From Clostridiales bacterium (lineage in GTDB: Bacteria > Bacillota > Clostridia > Lachnospirales > Lachnospiraceae), in the NCBI GenBank assembly GCA_015655075.1, contig JAATFT010000046.1, positions 1 to 41,529 on the forward strand: 41,529 nucleotides of DNA, read 5' to 3'. Positions within the stretch are counted from its first letter, which is position 1. Every line of letters starts with the position of its first letter. Both the position numbers and the translations under genes were made by a program. Of the stretch, positions 1-7,397 are shown in pieces. Under the pieces are notes generated by a model, which was not told the origin of the DNA, ran no database searches, and saw only the letters and a program-made list of their open reading frames with translations.

Positions 1-276
1 TATGAAGCAACCCCCGGTTTTCCTGCATTTAACGATGTAGACGGTGGTAAAGTCACACCTTGTGTTCAAGATTTAGTAGACAACTACATTAAAACAGGTG
101 ACTACTCTTACGAAATTAACGGACAACTTGCGGATGCTAACGGATGCTTCAATGATTTATGGAATTTATATATAGAAGCGGCAGCAGGTGCCAAAACCGC
201 AGGTGAAGTTTGGGAAGCTTTCCAGCCGATTTATTCAGATTATATGGAACAGCAGGGATATGAAGCTTTTCAATAA
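1..276 (+). CDS. C-terminal part of a CUT1 ABC sugar-binding lipoprotein (partial)
   Basis: The frame is open from the left edge and runs 91 codons to a TAA. The end reads GEVWEAFQPIYSDYMEQQG, an amphipathic helix like the C-terminal helix of extracellular solute-binding protein family 1. The signal peptide and lipobox lie outside the window. Two CUT1 permeases follow, so this is most likely the binding protein of that transporter, capturing an oligosaccharide outside the membrane. Identity rests on context and general character; no substrate can be inferred from the fragment. Confidence 0.7.
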   Translation, partial: YEATPGFPAFNDVDGGKVTPCVQDLVDNYIKTGDYSYEINGQLADANGCFNDLWNLYIEAAAGAKTAGEVWEAFQPIYSDYMEQQGYEAFQ

Positions 277-307
277 GTAATACGCTTTTATCATAATTGC
301 TGAATAA

Positions 308-354
308 AGATACCGTAATCGAGGGAGAAAAATACCCGGTTACGGCATCTTTTT
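308..354 (+). terminator. Terminator-like hairpin after the binding-protein gene
   Basis: A 12-bp stem (AGATACCGTAAT at 308-319 against GTTACGGCATCT at 339-350, one A-C mismatch and one G-U) is followed by a T-run. It lies between the binding protein and its permeases, so it probably lowers transcription into the permease genes rather than ending the operon. Confidence 0.7.
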
Positions 355-564
355 CAAAGGAATTATGGACGCTCCATTATTTGAGATGCCGCTATGGGGC
401 ATTACAGTTCACTTTATTATTCTTAAGGTGGCACGGAATAGCGGCATATTTGAAAAAGGCGAAATAAATTTAGATTATGAAAGGTTGCCACGAAGTGATT
501 CTTTCACTCCCTTTTATTTGTGGCAATATCGCAGACGGGTCTGCGATATGCAATGGTGTAAAGT
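355..564 (+). other. Structured leader before the first permease, with a doubtful 67-codon ORF
   Basis: The stretch folds into several small hairpins. The clearest is a perfect 9-bp stem with a CGGG loop, TATCGCAGA (527-535) against TCTGCGATA (540-548); TTGCCAC/GTGGCAA arms lie around 484-525. No T-run follows the last hairpin. A 67-codon reading (365-568) starts after AAAGGA and overlaps the permease start as ATGA, so translational coupling is possible, but its protein looks like nothing known and the DNA resembles an intergenic palindromic repeat. The permease itself has no clear Shine-Dalgarno sequence, which is why this leader may matter. Confidence 0.4.
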
Positions 565-1440
565 ATGAATAAGAAAAAATTTTATCCGAATTATTTCACA
601 TATCCTGCGGTGATTTTATTTATTATTTTCTATTGTATGCCAATAATAGCGGGTTTTGCTCTTAGTTTTACGAACTGGCATATTAAAAGACTATATACGC
701 CTGATTTTATTGGTTTAAAAAATTTTATAAAACTTTTTAAGGATGCATATTTTATATTGGCGTTAAAAAATACGGTTCTTTTTGCGGTTCTTACAACAAT
801 TGGCATTGTTGTCATAGGCTTACTTCTTGCACTGCTATTAAATTGTGCGGTGAAAGCAAAGGCATTTTTCAGGACAATCTTTTATTTACCGGCTGTTTTA
901 AGTCTGATTGTGATTGGAATTATGTTTAAGGCGGTATTTAAGATGGACGGCGGTATTTTAAATCAAATTTTAACATCACTGGGGTTAACGGCACTGACAA
1001 AAGATTGGCTGGGTAATCCGGATACTGCCATGTATTGTGTTATCTTTGTCCAGATTTGGAAGTGGAGCGGTTTTGCAATGGCTATTTATCTTGCCGGCCT
1101 TCAGGGAATATCGGAAGACTTTTATGAGGCCGCGACAACGGACGGGGCTTCGGCATGGCAAAAATTTAAAAATATTACAGTACCATTACTGGCACCGGCA
1201 TTTACGGTTGTTATAACCATGAATATAATTGGCGGATTCAAAGTATTTGAACAGGTATATGTAATGACAAATGGCGGGCCCGGTTTTGCTACCCAGGTTC
1301 TGAATACCTATATTTACAATGAATTTAGTAAGGGCTCTTTAGGCCGCTCCTCAGCGATGAGTCTTATTCTGTTCGCCATGATATCCGTAATTGCCGTAAT
1401 AGTGAATAAATTCCTGAAGAGCAGGGAGGTTCAAATGTAA
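565..1440 (+). CDS. CUT1 ABC transporter permease, MalF/UgpA type
   Basis: This 291-residue integral membrane protein has about six hydrophobic segments, beginning at YPAVILFIIFYCMPIIAGF. The EAA loop that docks the ATPase reads EAATTDGASAWQKFKNITVP (about residues 191-210), diagnostic of binding-protein-dependent sugar permeases. It forms the heterodimeric channel with the next gene, whose start overlaps its stop (TAATG), so the two are translationally coupled. No ATPase gene is present; CUT1 systems of this group commonly share one ATPase encoded elsewhere. The start ATG has a poor ribosome binding site and may depend on coupling to upstream translation. Substrate unknown. Confidence 0.93.
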   Translation: MNKKKFYPNYFTYPAVILFIIFYCMPIIAGFALSFTNWHIKRLYTPDFIGLKNFIKLFKDAYFILALKNTVLFAVLTTIGIVVIGLLLALLLNCAVKAKAFFRTIFYLPAVLSLIVIGIMFKAVFKMDGGILNQILTSLGLTALTKDWLGNPDTAMYCVIFVQIWKWSGFAMAIYLAGLQGISEDFYEAATTDGASAWQKFKNITVPLLAPAFTVVITMNIIGGFKVFEQVYVMTNGGPGFATQVLNTYIYNEFSKGSLGRSSAMSLILFAMISVIAVIVNKFLKSREVQM

Positions 1441-2288
1441 TGGCATCAGCGAAATTTAAAAGTATGAAACACAAAAAACAAGTACAATCTGTCTCATTAA
1501 CGATTATTACTTTAACGGTGAGTCTGGTCATAATAGTTCCCTTGCTGATTGTAATTTTCGGTTCCTTTAAAAATACGGCAGAAGCACAGCAATTTGGAAT
1601 GTCTTTGCCTTCGGTATGGCATTTTGAGAACTATATACATGTATTGGATAAAGGCAATATTTTGCAGGCTTTAAAAAACAGCACGATAATTACGGCTGCA
1701 GTAACTTTTATTGTAATTGCAGCAGGCAGTTTATCCGCTTTTGTTGTTTCCAGAAAAACAACTGAATATACAGCTTTTGTTTATTATTTGTTCCTTCTTG
1801 GCATGGTGTCGCCGATTCAGATTGTTACTACCTATGCATTACTTAAGCTTCTTAATTTGAGCGGTACATACTTAGGCGTTATTTTTGTGGAAACGGCTTT
1901 ACAGATGCCATGGACAATGTTTACCCTGTCAGGTTTTATTCATAATATTCCAAGAGAATTGGACGAGGCGGCTTTCATCGACGGAGCTTCTCCGGGCAGA
2001 ATGTTTTTCTTCATTATTTTTCCCCTATTGAAACCGATAATTGCCACAGCGGTGGTAACAACTGCTATGGGTGCGTGGAATGAATTTATGGTTCCGTTAT
2101 ATTTTTTTAATTCTTCTTCGAAATGGACCATGCCGTTAACGGTATATAATTTCTTCGGACAGTATTCCAGTGATTGGAATTACGTATTTGCGGATTTGGT
2201 TTTAACGGCGCTGCCGATTACTGTTTTATATTTATGCTGCCAGAAATATGTTGTTGCCGGTGCAACGGCCGGAGCTGTAAAGGGATAG
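1440..2288 (+). CDS. CUT1 ABC transporter permease, MalG/UgpE type
   Basis: This 282-residue membrane protein has an N-terminal cytoplasmic segment, about six membrane helices, and the EAA loop ELDEAAFIDGASPGRMFFFI (about residues 177-196), the coupling site for a shared MsiK/UgpC-type ATPase. The C-terminus KYVVAGATAGAVKG is the usual MalG-type ending. It is coupled to the upstream MalF-type gene by a one-base overlap. It is the last gene of the operon: a group II intron fragment begins one base after its TAG stop. The protein itself appears complete. Confidence 0.93.
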   Translation: MASAKFKSMKHKKQVQSVSLTIITLTVSLVIIVPLLIVIFGSFKNTAEAQQFGMSLPSVWHFENYIHVLDKGNILQALKNSTIITAAVTFIVIAAGSLSAFVVSRKTTEYTAFVYYLFLLGMVSPIQIVTTYALLKLLNLSGTYLGVIFVETALQMPWTMFTLSGFIHNIPRELDEAAFIDGASPGRMFFFIIFPLLKPIIATAVVTTAMGAWNEFMVPLYFFNSSSKWTMPLTVYNFFGQYSSDWNYVFADLVLTALPITVLYLCCQKYVVAGATAGAVKG

Positions 2289-2445
2289 GTGCGCCTGGAA
2301 AAGGGCGGATAGTTTAGCGGGTGGAAATCCCGTACGGCAAGGTCCAGCAAACCACCGTTAGCGAGTCTTGGGTGTTGTCTGGTAACAGGCAGGGCTAAGC
2401 GTAGACAGTTAGGGAACAGGGTTGCAAAGCTACGGAGCTTCGAAA
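2289..2445 (+). mobile_element. 5' fragment of a group II intron (truncated)
   Basis: The sequence starts GTGCGCC, the classic 5' end of bacterial group II introns, and continues with domain I-like segments (GGTGGAAATCCCGTACGGCA, GCAAGGTCC, GAGTCTTGGGTG, AACAGG). No intron-encoded reverse transcriptase and no domain V hairpin are found before the next gene, so only the 5' end remains. The 3' limit is approximate. It begins one base after the stop of the permease at 2288. Recognition is from consensus memory, not a covariance-model search. Confidence 0.72.
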
Positions 2446-2479
2446 TGATTTATAATAGTTTAATAAACGCTATTGTTGC

Positions 2480-2611
2480 TTATGCACCGATTTTAGACTC
2501 CATTCCCAAGCTCAGTGCATACAGGTGGTATTCTTCCAAGTCCTGCTCTGCCAGCATTTTGCCGGGTAAAGTATAACTAATTCCCATCTTTTCATATTTA
2601 AGTTTTCCCAA
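2480..2611 (-). pseudogene. Short unrecognised reading frame, possible gene remnant
   Basis: On the minus strand an open stretch reads MGISYTLPGKMLAEQDLE and ends in ESKIGA followed by TAA. It looks like coding sequence but is only about 36 codons from its ATG at 2587, and has no convincing ribosome binding site. It lies between the truncated intron and the toxin gene, so a leftover C-terminus of a destroyed gene is the simplest reading. I do not recognise the family. Confidence 0.25.
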
Positions 2612-2667
2612 GTTGTGATAAATTATATCAAATATGCTATATTCATTATATAAGGTGAGGAGAGTTT

Positions 2668-3009
2668 ATGTACGAGATACTATTTTATGAAGATAAGAAT
2701 AGTAATAATCAAATAAGAGATTATATCCATCAATTAGACAAAAAATCAAAAAGGGATAAAAACAGTCGGATTAATTTGAATAAAATGATAGCTTATTTTG
2801 ATTTGCTTGAAGAACTTGGAACAAGAGTAGGTGAGCCGGTGACAAAGCATCTAGACGGTGAAATATGGGAACTAAGACCGTTGGATAATCAAATATTATA
2901 TGCATATTATAAGGATAATAAGTTTATAATGCTTCATCAATTTATAAAGAAAACTCTGGTTTTTTGTGACCTTTGTTCACAAAAAACCCCTCGCGATATC
3001 TATGGATGA
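2668..3009 (+). CDS. RelE/HigB-like toxin (phage Gp49-like), probably decayed
   Basis: The 113-residue product has the DUF891/HigB fold signature: the early strand YEILFYED, the central segment LGEPVTKHL-like (here VGEPVTKHLDGEIWELRP), then an AYYKDNKFIMLHQFIKKT strand. The family normally continues KKTQKTP with a basic helix; here eight residues, LVFCDLCS, interrupt between KKT and QKTP, and translation stops soon after at IYG. The insert creates a 12-bp inverted repeat in the DNA. The HTH antitoxin gene that usually follows HigB is missing. These toxins cleave mRNA on the ribosome; I infer this copy is inactive. AGGTGAGGAGAG precedes the ATG. Confidence 0.75.
   Translation: MYEILFYEDKNSNNQIRDYIHQLDKKSKRDKNSRINLNKMIAYFDLLEELGTRVGEPVTKHLDGEIWELRPLDNQILYAYYKDNKFIMLHQFIKKTLVFCDLCSQKTPRDIYG
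2958..2988 (+). repeat. 12-bp inverted repeat inside the toxin gene
   Basis: GGTTTTTTGTGA (2958-2969) is perfectly complementary to TCACAAAAAACC (2977-2988) with a 7-nt loop. The right arm holds the conserved QKT codons, and the left arm lies in the 24-nt insert (2956-2979). Confidence 0.8.
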
Positions 3010-3046
3010 ACTGTAATCAATTTTTTTGCATGAAAGTAAAAAATTG

Positions 3047-3075
3047 TTGACGTACGTATAAACGTACGCTATAAT
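3047..3075 (+). promoter_or_regulatory. Promoter and palindromic operator of the yefM/yoeB pair
   Basis: TTGACG (3047-3052) and TATAAT (3070-3075) are separated by exactly 17 bp. The spacer is filled by an inverted repeat, CGTACGT-ATAA-ACGTACG (3051-3068), so a dimeric repressor bound there would cover the promoter. YefM/Phd antitoxins repress their own operons by binding such palindromes; the assignment is by analogy. Confidence 0.85.
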
Positions 3076-3101
3076 AAGATTATAGATTGGAGGTGCTGAT
3101 T

Positions 3102-3353
3102 ATGAATGCAATTAATGTTACAAATGCAAGGCAAAATCTATACCAGCTTATTACAGATGTTAATATAAACAGTGAACCAGTTACTATTATAAATAATCAT
3201 GGAAAAAATGCAGTTCTTATATCAGAGGATGATTGGAATGCAATACAGGAAACCAATTATATAAACTCCGTTCCGGGACTTACTGAAAAGATTATTGCCG
3301 GAACCAATACACCTGTCCAGGAGTGCGTACCGGAAGATGAGGTACAATGGTAA
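3102..3353 (+). CDS. yefM: Type II antitoxin, Phd/YefM family
   Basis: The 83-residue product begins MNAINVTNARQNLYQLITDV and continues PVTIINNHGKNAVLISEDDW, the N-terminal DNA-binding fold of Phd/YefM antitoxins. The acidic C-terminal tail (NTPVQECVPEDEVQW) is the part that wraps and inhibits YoeB. The start is placed at ATG 3102, with GGAGG eight bases upstream; a TTG at 3087 would put the ribosome site inside the gene. The stop TAA abuts the toxin ATG. It should repress its own promoter through the palindrome at 3051-3068, with toxin acting as co-repressor, as known for this family. Confidence 0.92.
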   Translation: MNAINVTNARQNLYQLITDVNINSEPVTIINNHGKNAVLISEDDWNAIQETNYINSVPGLTEKIIAGTNTPVQECVPEDEVQW

Positions 3354-3623
3354 ATGTATAAGATTGTTTACAGTAAGCAAGCGGTAAATGATATTGAGAA
3401 ACTGAAATCCGCTAATCTTGTTTCTAAGGCAAAAGAACTGATTGAATTAGTAAGAATTAATCCATTCCGGAATCCGCCGCCATACGAAAAATTAGTGGGT
3501 AACCTTAATGGGTTATATTCCCGAAGGATTAATATAAAGCATAGGTTCGTTTATCAGGTATTAGAAACTGAAAATACTGTTAAAATATTATCCATGTGGT
3601 CACATTACGAAATGGTTAGATAA
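3354..3623 (+). CDS. yoeB: Type II toxin, YoeB/Txe family mRNA interferase
   Basis: The 89-residue protein is the usual YoeB length and keeps the family landmarks: IVYSKQAVNDIEKL at the N-terminus, NPPPYEKLVGNLNGLYSRRIN in the middle (catalytic Glu and Arg), HRFVYQV, and the C-terminal MWSHYE with the catalytic His-Tyr. YoeB binds the ribosomal A site and cleaves mRNA when its antitoxin is degraded. It is directly adjacent to and translated with yefM. No frame damage is visible, so the module looks functional. Confidence 0.92.
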   Translation: MYKIVYSKQAVNDIEKLKSANLVSKAKELIELVRINPFRNPPPYEKLVGNLNGLYSRRINIKHRFVYQVLETENTVKILSMWSHYEMVR

Positions 3624-3643
3624 TTTAAGTGGCTGCTCCGTTT

Positions 3644-3677
3644 GAGTCTGCTGAAAGGGGATTTCTTCAGCAGATTC
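3644..3677. terminator. Hairpin between convergent yoeB and the response-regulator gene
   Basis: A 12-bp stem (GAGTCTGCTGAA at 3644-3655, TTCAGCAGATTC at 3666-3677, one G-U pair) lies between the two convergent stops; the response-regulator stop codon is in its right arm. Neither side has a good T-run, so it may be a weak bidirectional terminator or a barrier to 3' exonucleases. Confidence 0.5.
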
Positions 3678-5265
3678 ATCCGTTTAGTATGGAAGCTTTA
3701 TATTCAGAAGGGCTCATTCCATAATATTTTTTAAACAGCCGGCTGAAATAGAGCTGATCTTCGATTCCTACGGAAATAGCGACTTCTTTCAAATAAGTAT
3801 CCTGCTTTTTGATAAGCTCTCCGGCTTTCTTCATACGGAGATTGTTAATATAGCCGGTCAGGCTGATGCCGACTTCCGCTTTAAACAGCCGGCACAGATA
3901 GCCGGAGCTTAAATTTACATGCTTGGCAATAGCGGTCAGACTGATTTTGCGGTTATAGTTCCGGTTAATAAACTGAATGGCCTTAAGGATTTCTTCCTTG
4001 TATTTTGCCTGATCCGTTTTTGTAGTAATAACCGGCTGGAAAATTGCCTGTATGGATAGGGTGACAAGAAGCAGCATTTCTTCCGAACCGGAGCAGCTGC
4101 GGATATTTTCTTTGGTTTCCATAAGAAATTCATGGGTTTGAAGGGAAAGGTCATGGTTTAGATACTCCAGTAATTCAATCATTTTTTCAAAAAAGGTTTT
4201 TACGATTTCGGGGTAAACATGAAGCTTAGAACATTTATTTATGACCGACCGGACTAATGCCAGGCTTTTTTCCAGACCGGGAGCATCGCTTTTCTGGACA
4301 GTTTGTGCCATATCCTTATAATATATAAAGTTCATATAATGGACCGGAAGATATTCCTCTGCGTGGACAACCGATAATTCTTCATAAAAATTCAGTTCCA
4401 GGATATTCTGAAAAATCTGATACCATTCTTTTAATTTATCGAACCCGGTAATCTGTTCCTTGTATATAATAACCGGTGAAACAGAAAGATATAACTGAAA
4501 CAGGGAGGGAAGCCTGCTCATAAAGGCCGTAAGCTGTATATTCTGCCGTTTCAGGGAAGCCATGGGTACGAATACCAGTATATTATTTCGGTTCAAAAAC
4601 AAAATCTCACAATCTGGAATACCTCTAAAGGATTCTAAAAGGGTATTCTGAATCAGTTCTCTGGAAATATGCCTGGTTTGTTCCTGGATATACCGGTCAA
4701 AATTAAAATAGCAAAGGGTAAACATGTCATTGCGCTTTTGGCTTATGATAGGGCTGTTTTTAAATAACTGGGTCAGGGAATAATCCGGGCTCTCCAGATA
4801 TTCCTTTAATGCCTCCTGCGTCTGGCTGTGCTGCTGTTCCTGTAAAACTAAGGTATATTCCTGGGTAATATTTTTCCGGGTCCGTGAGGAATCCAGTTTA
4901 TCCGAAATCTTTTTTAAATGCTGTATTAAGTCCTCCTCCTGTATACTGATTTTCAGTATATAATCCGTTGCGCCCATAACGAGAGCCGACCGTACATAAT
5001 CAAAATCTTCATAATTACTGATAACCAGGATTTCACCGGAATAGTTTTGCTCCTTCAGCTTACTTATCAGAGTAAGGCCGTCCATATTGGGCATTTTTAA
5101 GTCCGTAATAATAAGGTCCGGATGGTACTTATCTATGAGCGTCAGGGCTTCCGTGCCGTCGGAGGCGGTCCCGCATATGGAAAAGCCGTATTCTTCCCAG
5201 GAGAGGATGGAACGGAAGGCAATTTTTACAATCGGTTCATCGTCAACAATAAGTACTTTGTACAT
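3676..5265 (-). CDS. Two-component response regulator, YesN type (REC + AraC HTH)
   Basis: The 529-residue protein starts MYKVLIVDDEPIVK, a receiver domain with acidic residues 8-10 and phospho-acceptor Asp55 in LIITDLKMPNMDG. A long middle segment is unassigned. The C-terminal ~100 residues (ILKAIQFINRNYNRKISLTA ... SGYLCRLFKAEVG ... GIEDQLYFSRLFKKYYGMSP) form the AraC-type double helix-turn-helix. The start is ATG 5265, preceded by GGAAAGGAG; a longer upstream frame lacks a ribosome site. It lies 20 bp downstream of its kinase in one minus-strand operon, divergent from an ABC transporter, which it most likely activates. Confidence 0.93.
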   Translation of the reverse strand: MYKVLIVDDEPIVKIAFRSILSWEEYGFSICGTASDGTEALTLIDKYHPDLIITDLKMPNMDGLTLISKLKEQNYSGEILVISNYEDFDYVRSALVMGATDYILKISIQEEDLIQHLKKISDKLDSSRTRKNITQEYTLVLQEQQHSQTQEALKEYLESPDYSLTQLFKNSPIISQKRNDMFTLCYFNFDRYIQEQTRHISRELIQNTLLESFRGIPDCEILFLNRNNILVFVPMASLKRQNIQLTAFMSRLPSLFQLYLSVSPVIIYKEQITGFDKLKEWYQIFQNILELNFYEELSVVHAEEYLPVHYMNFIYYKDMAQTVQKSDAPGLEKSLALVRSVINKCSKLHVYPEIVKTFFEKMIELLEYLNHDLSLQTHEFLMETKENIRSCSGSEEMLLLVTLSIQAIFQPVITTKTDQAKYKEEILKAIQFINRNYNRKISLTAIAKHVNLSSGYLCRLFKAEVGISLTGYINNLRMKKAGELIKKQDTYLKEVAISVGIEDQLYFSRLFKKYYGMSPSEYKASILNG

Positions 5266-5285
5266 AAAGACTCCTTTCCGGATCG

Positions 5286-7037
5286 TTACTTTATCTTTGG
5301 AATAACCAGTCTGCATACGGTTCCGTGTCCCGGCCGGCTCTCAATATGTAAACCGTAATCCTCCCCGAAATTCAGCCGGATGCGGTCGTTCACATTCTGA
5401 ATCCCGATACCTCCAAGGCCTTTTGGCCTTTGTTCTATGGAGGAATCAAAGCCCTTACCGTTATCGGCAAGCTCCAGGGTAATTCCATTATCTGCGTTAT
5501 AGCAGCGGACCCATATTTCCAAAATGGTCCCGTCATTGTAATTACCATGCATTACGGCATTTTCGGCCAGAGGCTGCAATATCAGCTTTGGTGTCAGGAA
5601 GGATAACAGCTCTTCCCCAATTTCATAATTTACATGAAAATTTCCCGCATACCGGATGTTCTGAATGGAAAAATAATGCTTTAGGTTTGCGATTTCTTCT
5701 CCAATGGAAATAAATTCGTTTTTATTGATCAGAGTATTTTTTAAGAGCTCACTTAGGGACTGGATGCCGTTGCTTACCACCAGATCCTGGTTCATGGAAG
5801 CTACAAGGCGCAGGGTATTCAGGGTGTTAAACAGGAAGTGGGGATTAATCTGGTACTGCAGCATCTGAAGCTCCAATTCCCTTTTCTTCTTTTCCTGCCC
5901 CTGCTGGTGTTCTAAAAGCTCTTTAATTCTTTCCACCATATTATCGATATTATTCGAAAGATAGGCAAGTTCATCGCGGCTGTTATCCCGAATCCGCTCG
6001 TTAAGGCTGCCTCCCGAAATTTTCTGGCAGGTTACCACCATTCTTTTGATAGGAGTAGAAATACTGAAATAAATAAAGAAGATAATAACAAGGCAGATCA
6101 GGAGAAGGACAGCTGCCGTCACATTTAAATCTTTCGTGATTTCATTGGATTCCGAATTAAGATAGGAAAACGGTATAAAAGAGACAAAATATTTATCTAT
6201 ATTTTTATTATAAAAATATGTAACAAGCTGGCTGTTTCCGTTTAATTTTAATTCAAAGGAACCGGTTTTTTTGTTCTGCTCCTTTATTTTATCAAGAAGC
6301 CGTGGTTCTGAAAATGCCTTTCCAAGAGGAACCTTTCTGTCCCAGGAGGACAGTACAATCCCACCTGCGTCCATAAAAAGAATGTTGGAACCCTCCTTTA
6401 AATTCACGGGAGTAAGGACGGTTTTGGAAAAAAGCTTTTCATCAATGGAAATCAGGGAATATCCCAGGACTTTTGAAGTATCGTATTGTATGAATATTCT
6501 TCGGGCAAGAACGAGAATATCCCGGGCCCGGTAAGTTTTAACATAGGTCCAGCTGTCGTTTGGCGCATTTGTCCCAATGCTTTTTAATATTGTTTTCATA
6601 TCCTCCTCATAGAAGCCGTCATAACCCAGATCGTAAAAAATATGGCCGCCTTTATCTAAAATTGTAATATTTTTGGCCTGAGCCGGATAGATAATCTGGG
6701 TTCTTACAATATTTTGGATATCAAGTATAATTCTGTTTTTTTCACCGCTGGTCAGGTTTTCCCTTAAAAGTGCCTCCTGGATCCGGGCATTGACACAGAT
6801 GGACCCGCACAGATACTGATATTTTTCAATCTCAGTCACCATATTGGTATTGACCAGTGCCAAAAGCTGGGCGGTGGAAGTTGCTATTTTATTTTTAATG
6901 GCTTCAGAATTTAAACGGAAGGAATAGATACTGATAAAGAGAAGGGGAATAATGGATACGAGAAGGAAGGTGATAATTAAACGGTATTTGATATCTATAT
7001 TCCGTAAAAATTCTTTCAGATGGGTTTTCTTCCTCAT
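5286..7037 (-). CDS. Sensor histidine kinase, YesM type
   Basis: A membrane sensor of 583 residues. One helix (about residues 20-40, YRLIITFLLVSIIPLLFISIY) is followed by an extracellular region of about 250 residues, a second helix (VTAAVLLLICLVIIFFIYFS), a HAMP linker, the His-kinase motif QYQINPHFLFNTLNTLR with the phosphorylated His, and an HATPase with NAVMHGN (N box) and DNGKGFD (G1). ATG 7037 is chosen because the AAAGGAGG lies just upstream; an upstream TTG would overlap it. It probably senses an extracellular sugar, possibly with the binding protein at 7398, and phosphorylates the regulator encoded next. Confidence 0.94.
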   Translation of the reverse strand: MRKKTHLKEFLRNIDIKYRLIITFLLVSIIPLLFISIYSFRLNSEAIKNKIATSTAQLLALVNTNMVTEIEKYQYLCGSICVNARIQEALLRENLTSGEKNRIILDIQNIVRTQIIYPAQAKNITILDKGGHIFYDLGYDGFYEEDMKTILKSIGTNAPNDSWTYVKTYRARDILVLARRIFIQYDTSKVLGYSLISIDEKLFSKTVLTPVNLKEGSNILFMDAGGIVLSSWDRKVPLGKAFSEPRLLDKIKEQNKKTGSFELKLNGNSQLVTYFYNKNIDKYFVSFIPFSYLNSESNEITKDLNVTAAVLLLICLVIIFFIYFSISTPIKRMVVTCQKISGGSLNERIRDNSRDELAYLSNNIDNMVERIKELLEHQQGQEKKKRELELQMLQYQINPHFLFNTLNTLRLVASMNQDLVVSNGIQSLSELLKNTLINKNEFISIGEEIANLKHYFSIQNIRYAGNFHVNYEIGEELLSFLTPKLILQPLAENAVMHGNYNDGTILEIWVRCYNADNGITLELADNGKGFDSSIEQRPKGLGGIGIQNVNDRIRLNFGEDYGLHIESRPGHGTVCRLVIPKIK

Positions 7038-7397
7038 AGGCCCCCCGCCCCTCCTTTCCAATTATTCATTTTCATTCTCCTCTGCTTTATTGAGCACTCT
7101 TATTTAAAACGGATAAATCTATATGTATTATAGCGAAACTTTATAAAAAATAGTAGATGGAAAATAAAGACTGTACAAAATTTTCTATAATAATATTAAA
7201 ATAATCCATATGTTCTATTTGACAGAAAAGGAAGTACAGGGAAGCCCCGTTAAATTGTCCATATACCGGGCAGGATTATGAATATACAGAATAAAAAGAA
7301 TCCTTTATAATGATGTCGTCAGGTTGCTTAAGCATCATTTTAATTAGCGAATAATTAACGAATTGCGGAAAGAATTAAATTTCAGGGAGGAAATATT
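7038..7397. promoter_or_regulatory. Divergent control region between kinase and transporter, with a palindrome
   Basis: No gene is visible. The AT-rich region must hold both promoters. A 7-bp inverted repeat, TTAATTA-GCGAA-TAATTAA (7340-7358), lies about 40 bp before the binding-protein ATG and is an operator candidate. A TATAAT at about 7313 has no good -35 partner. The binding site of the AraC-type regulator cannot be defined by eye. Confidence 0.4.
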
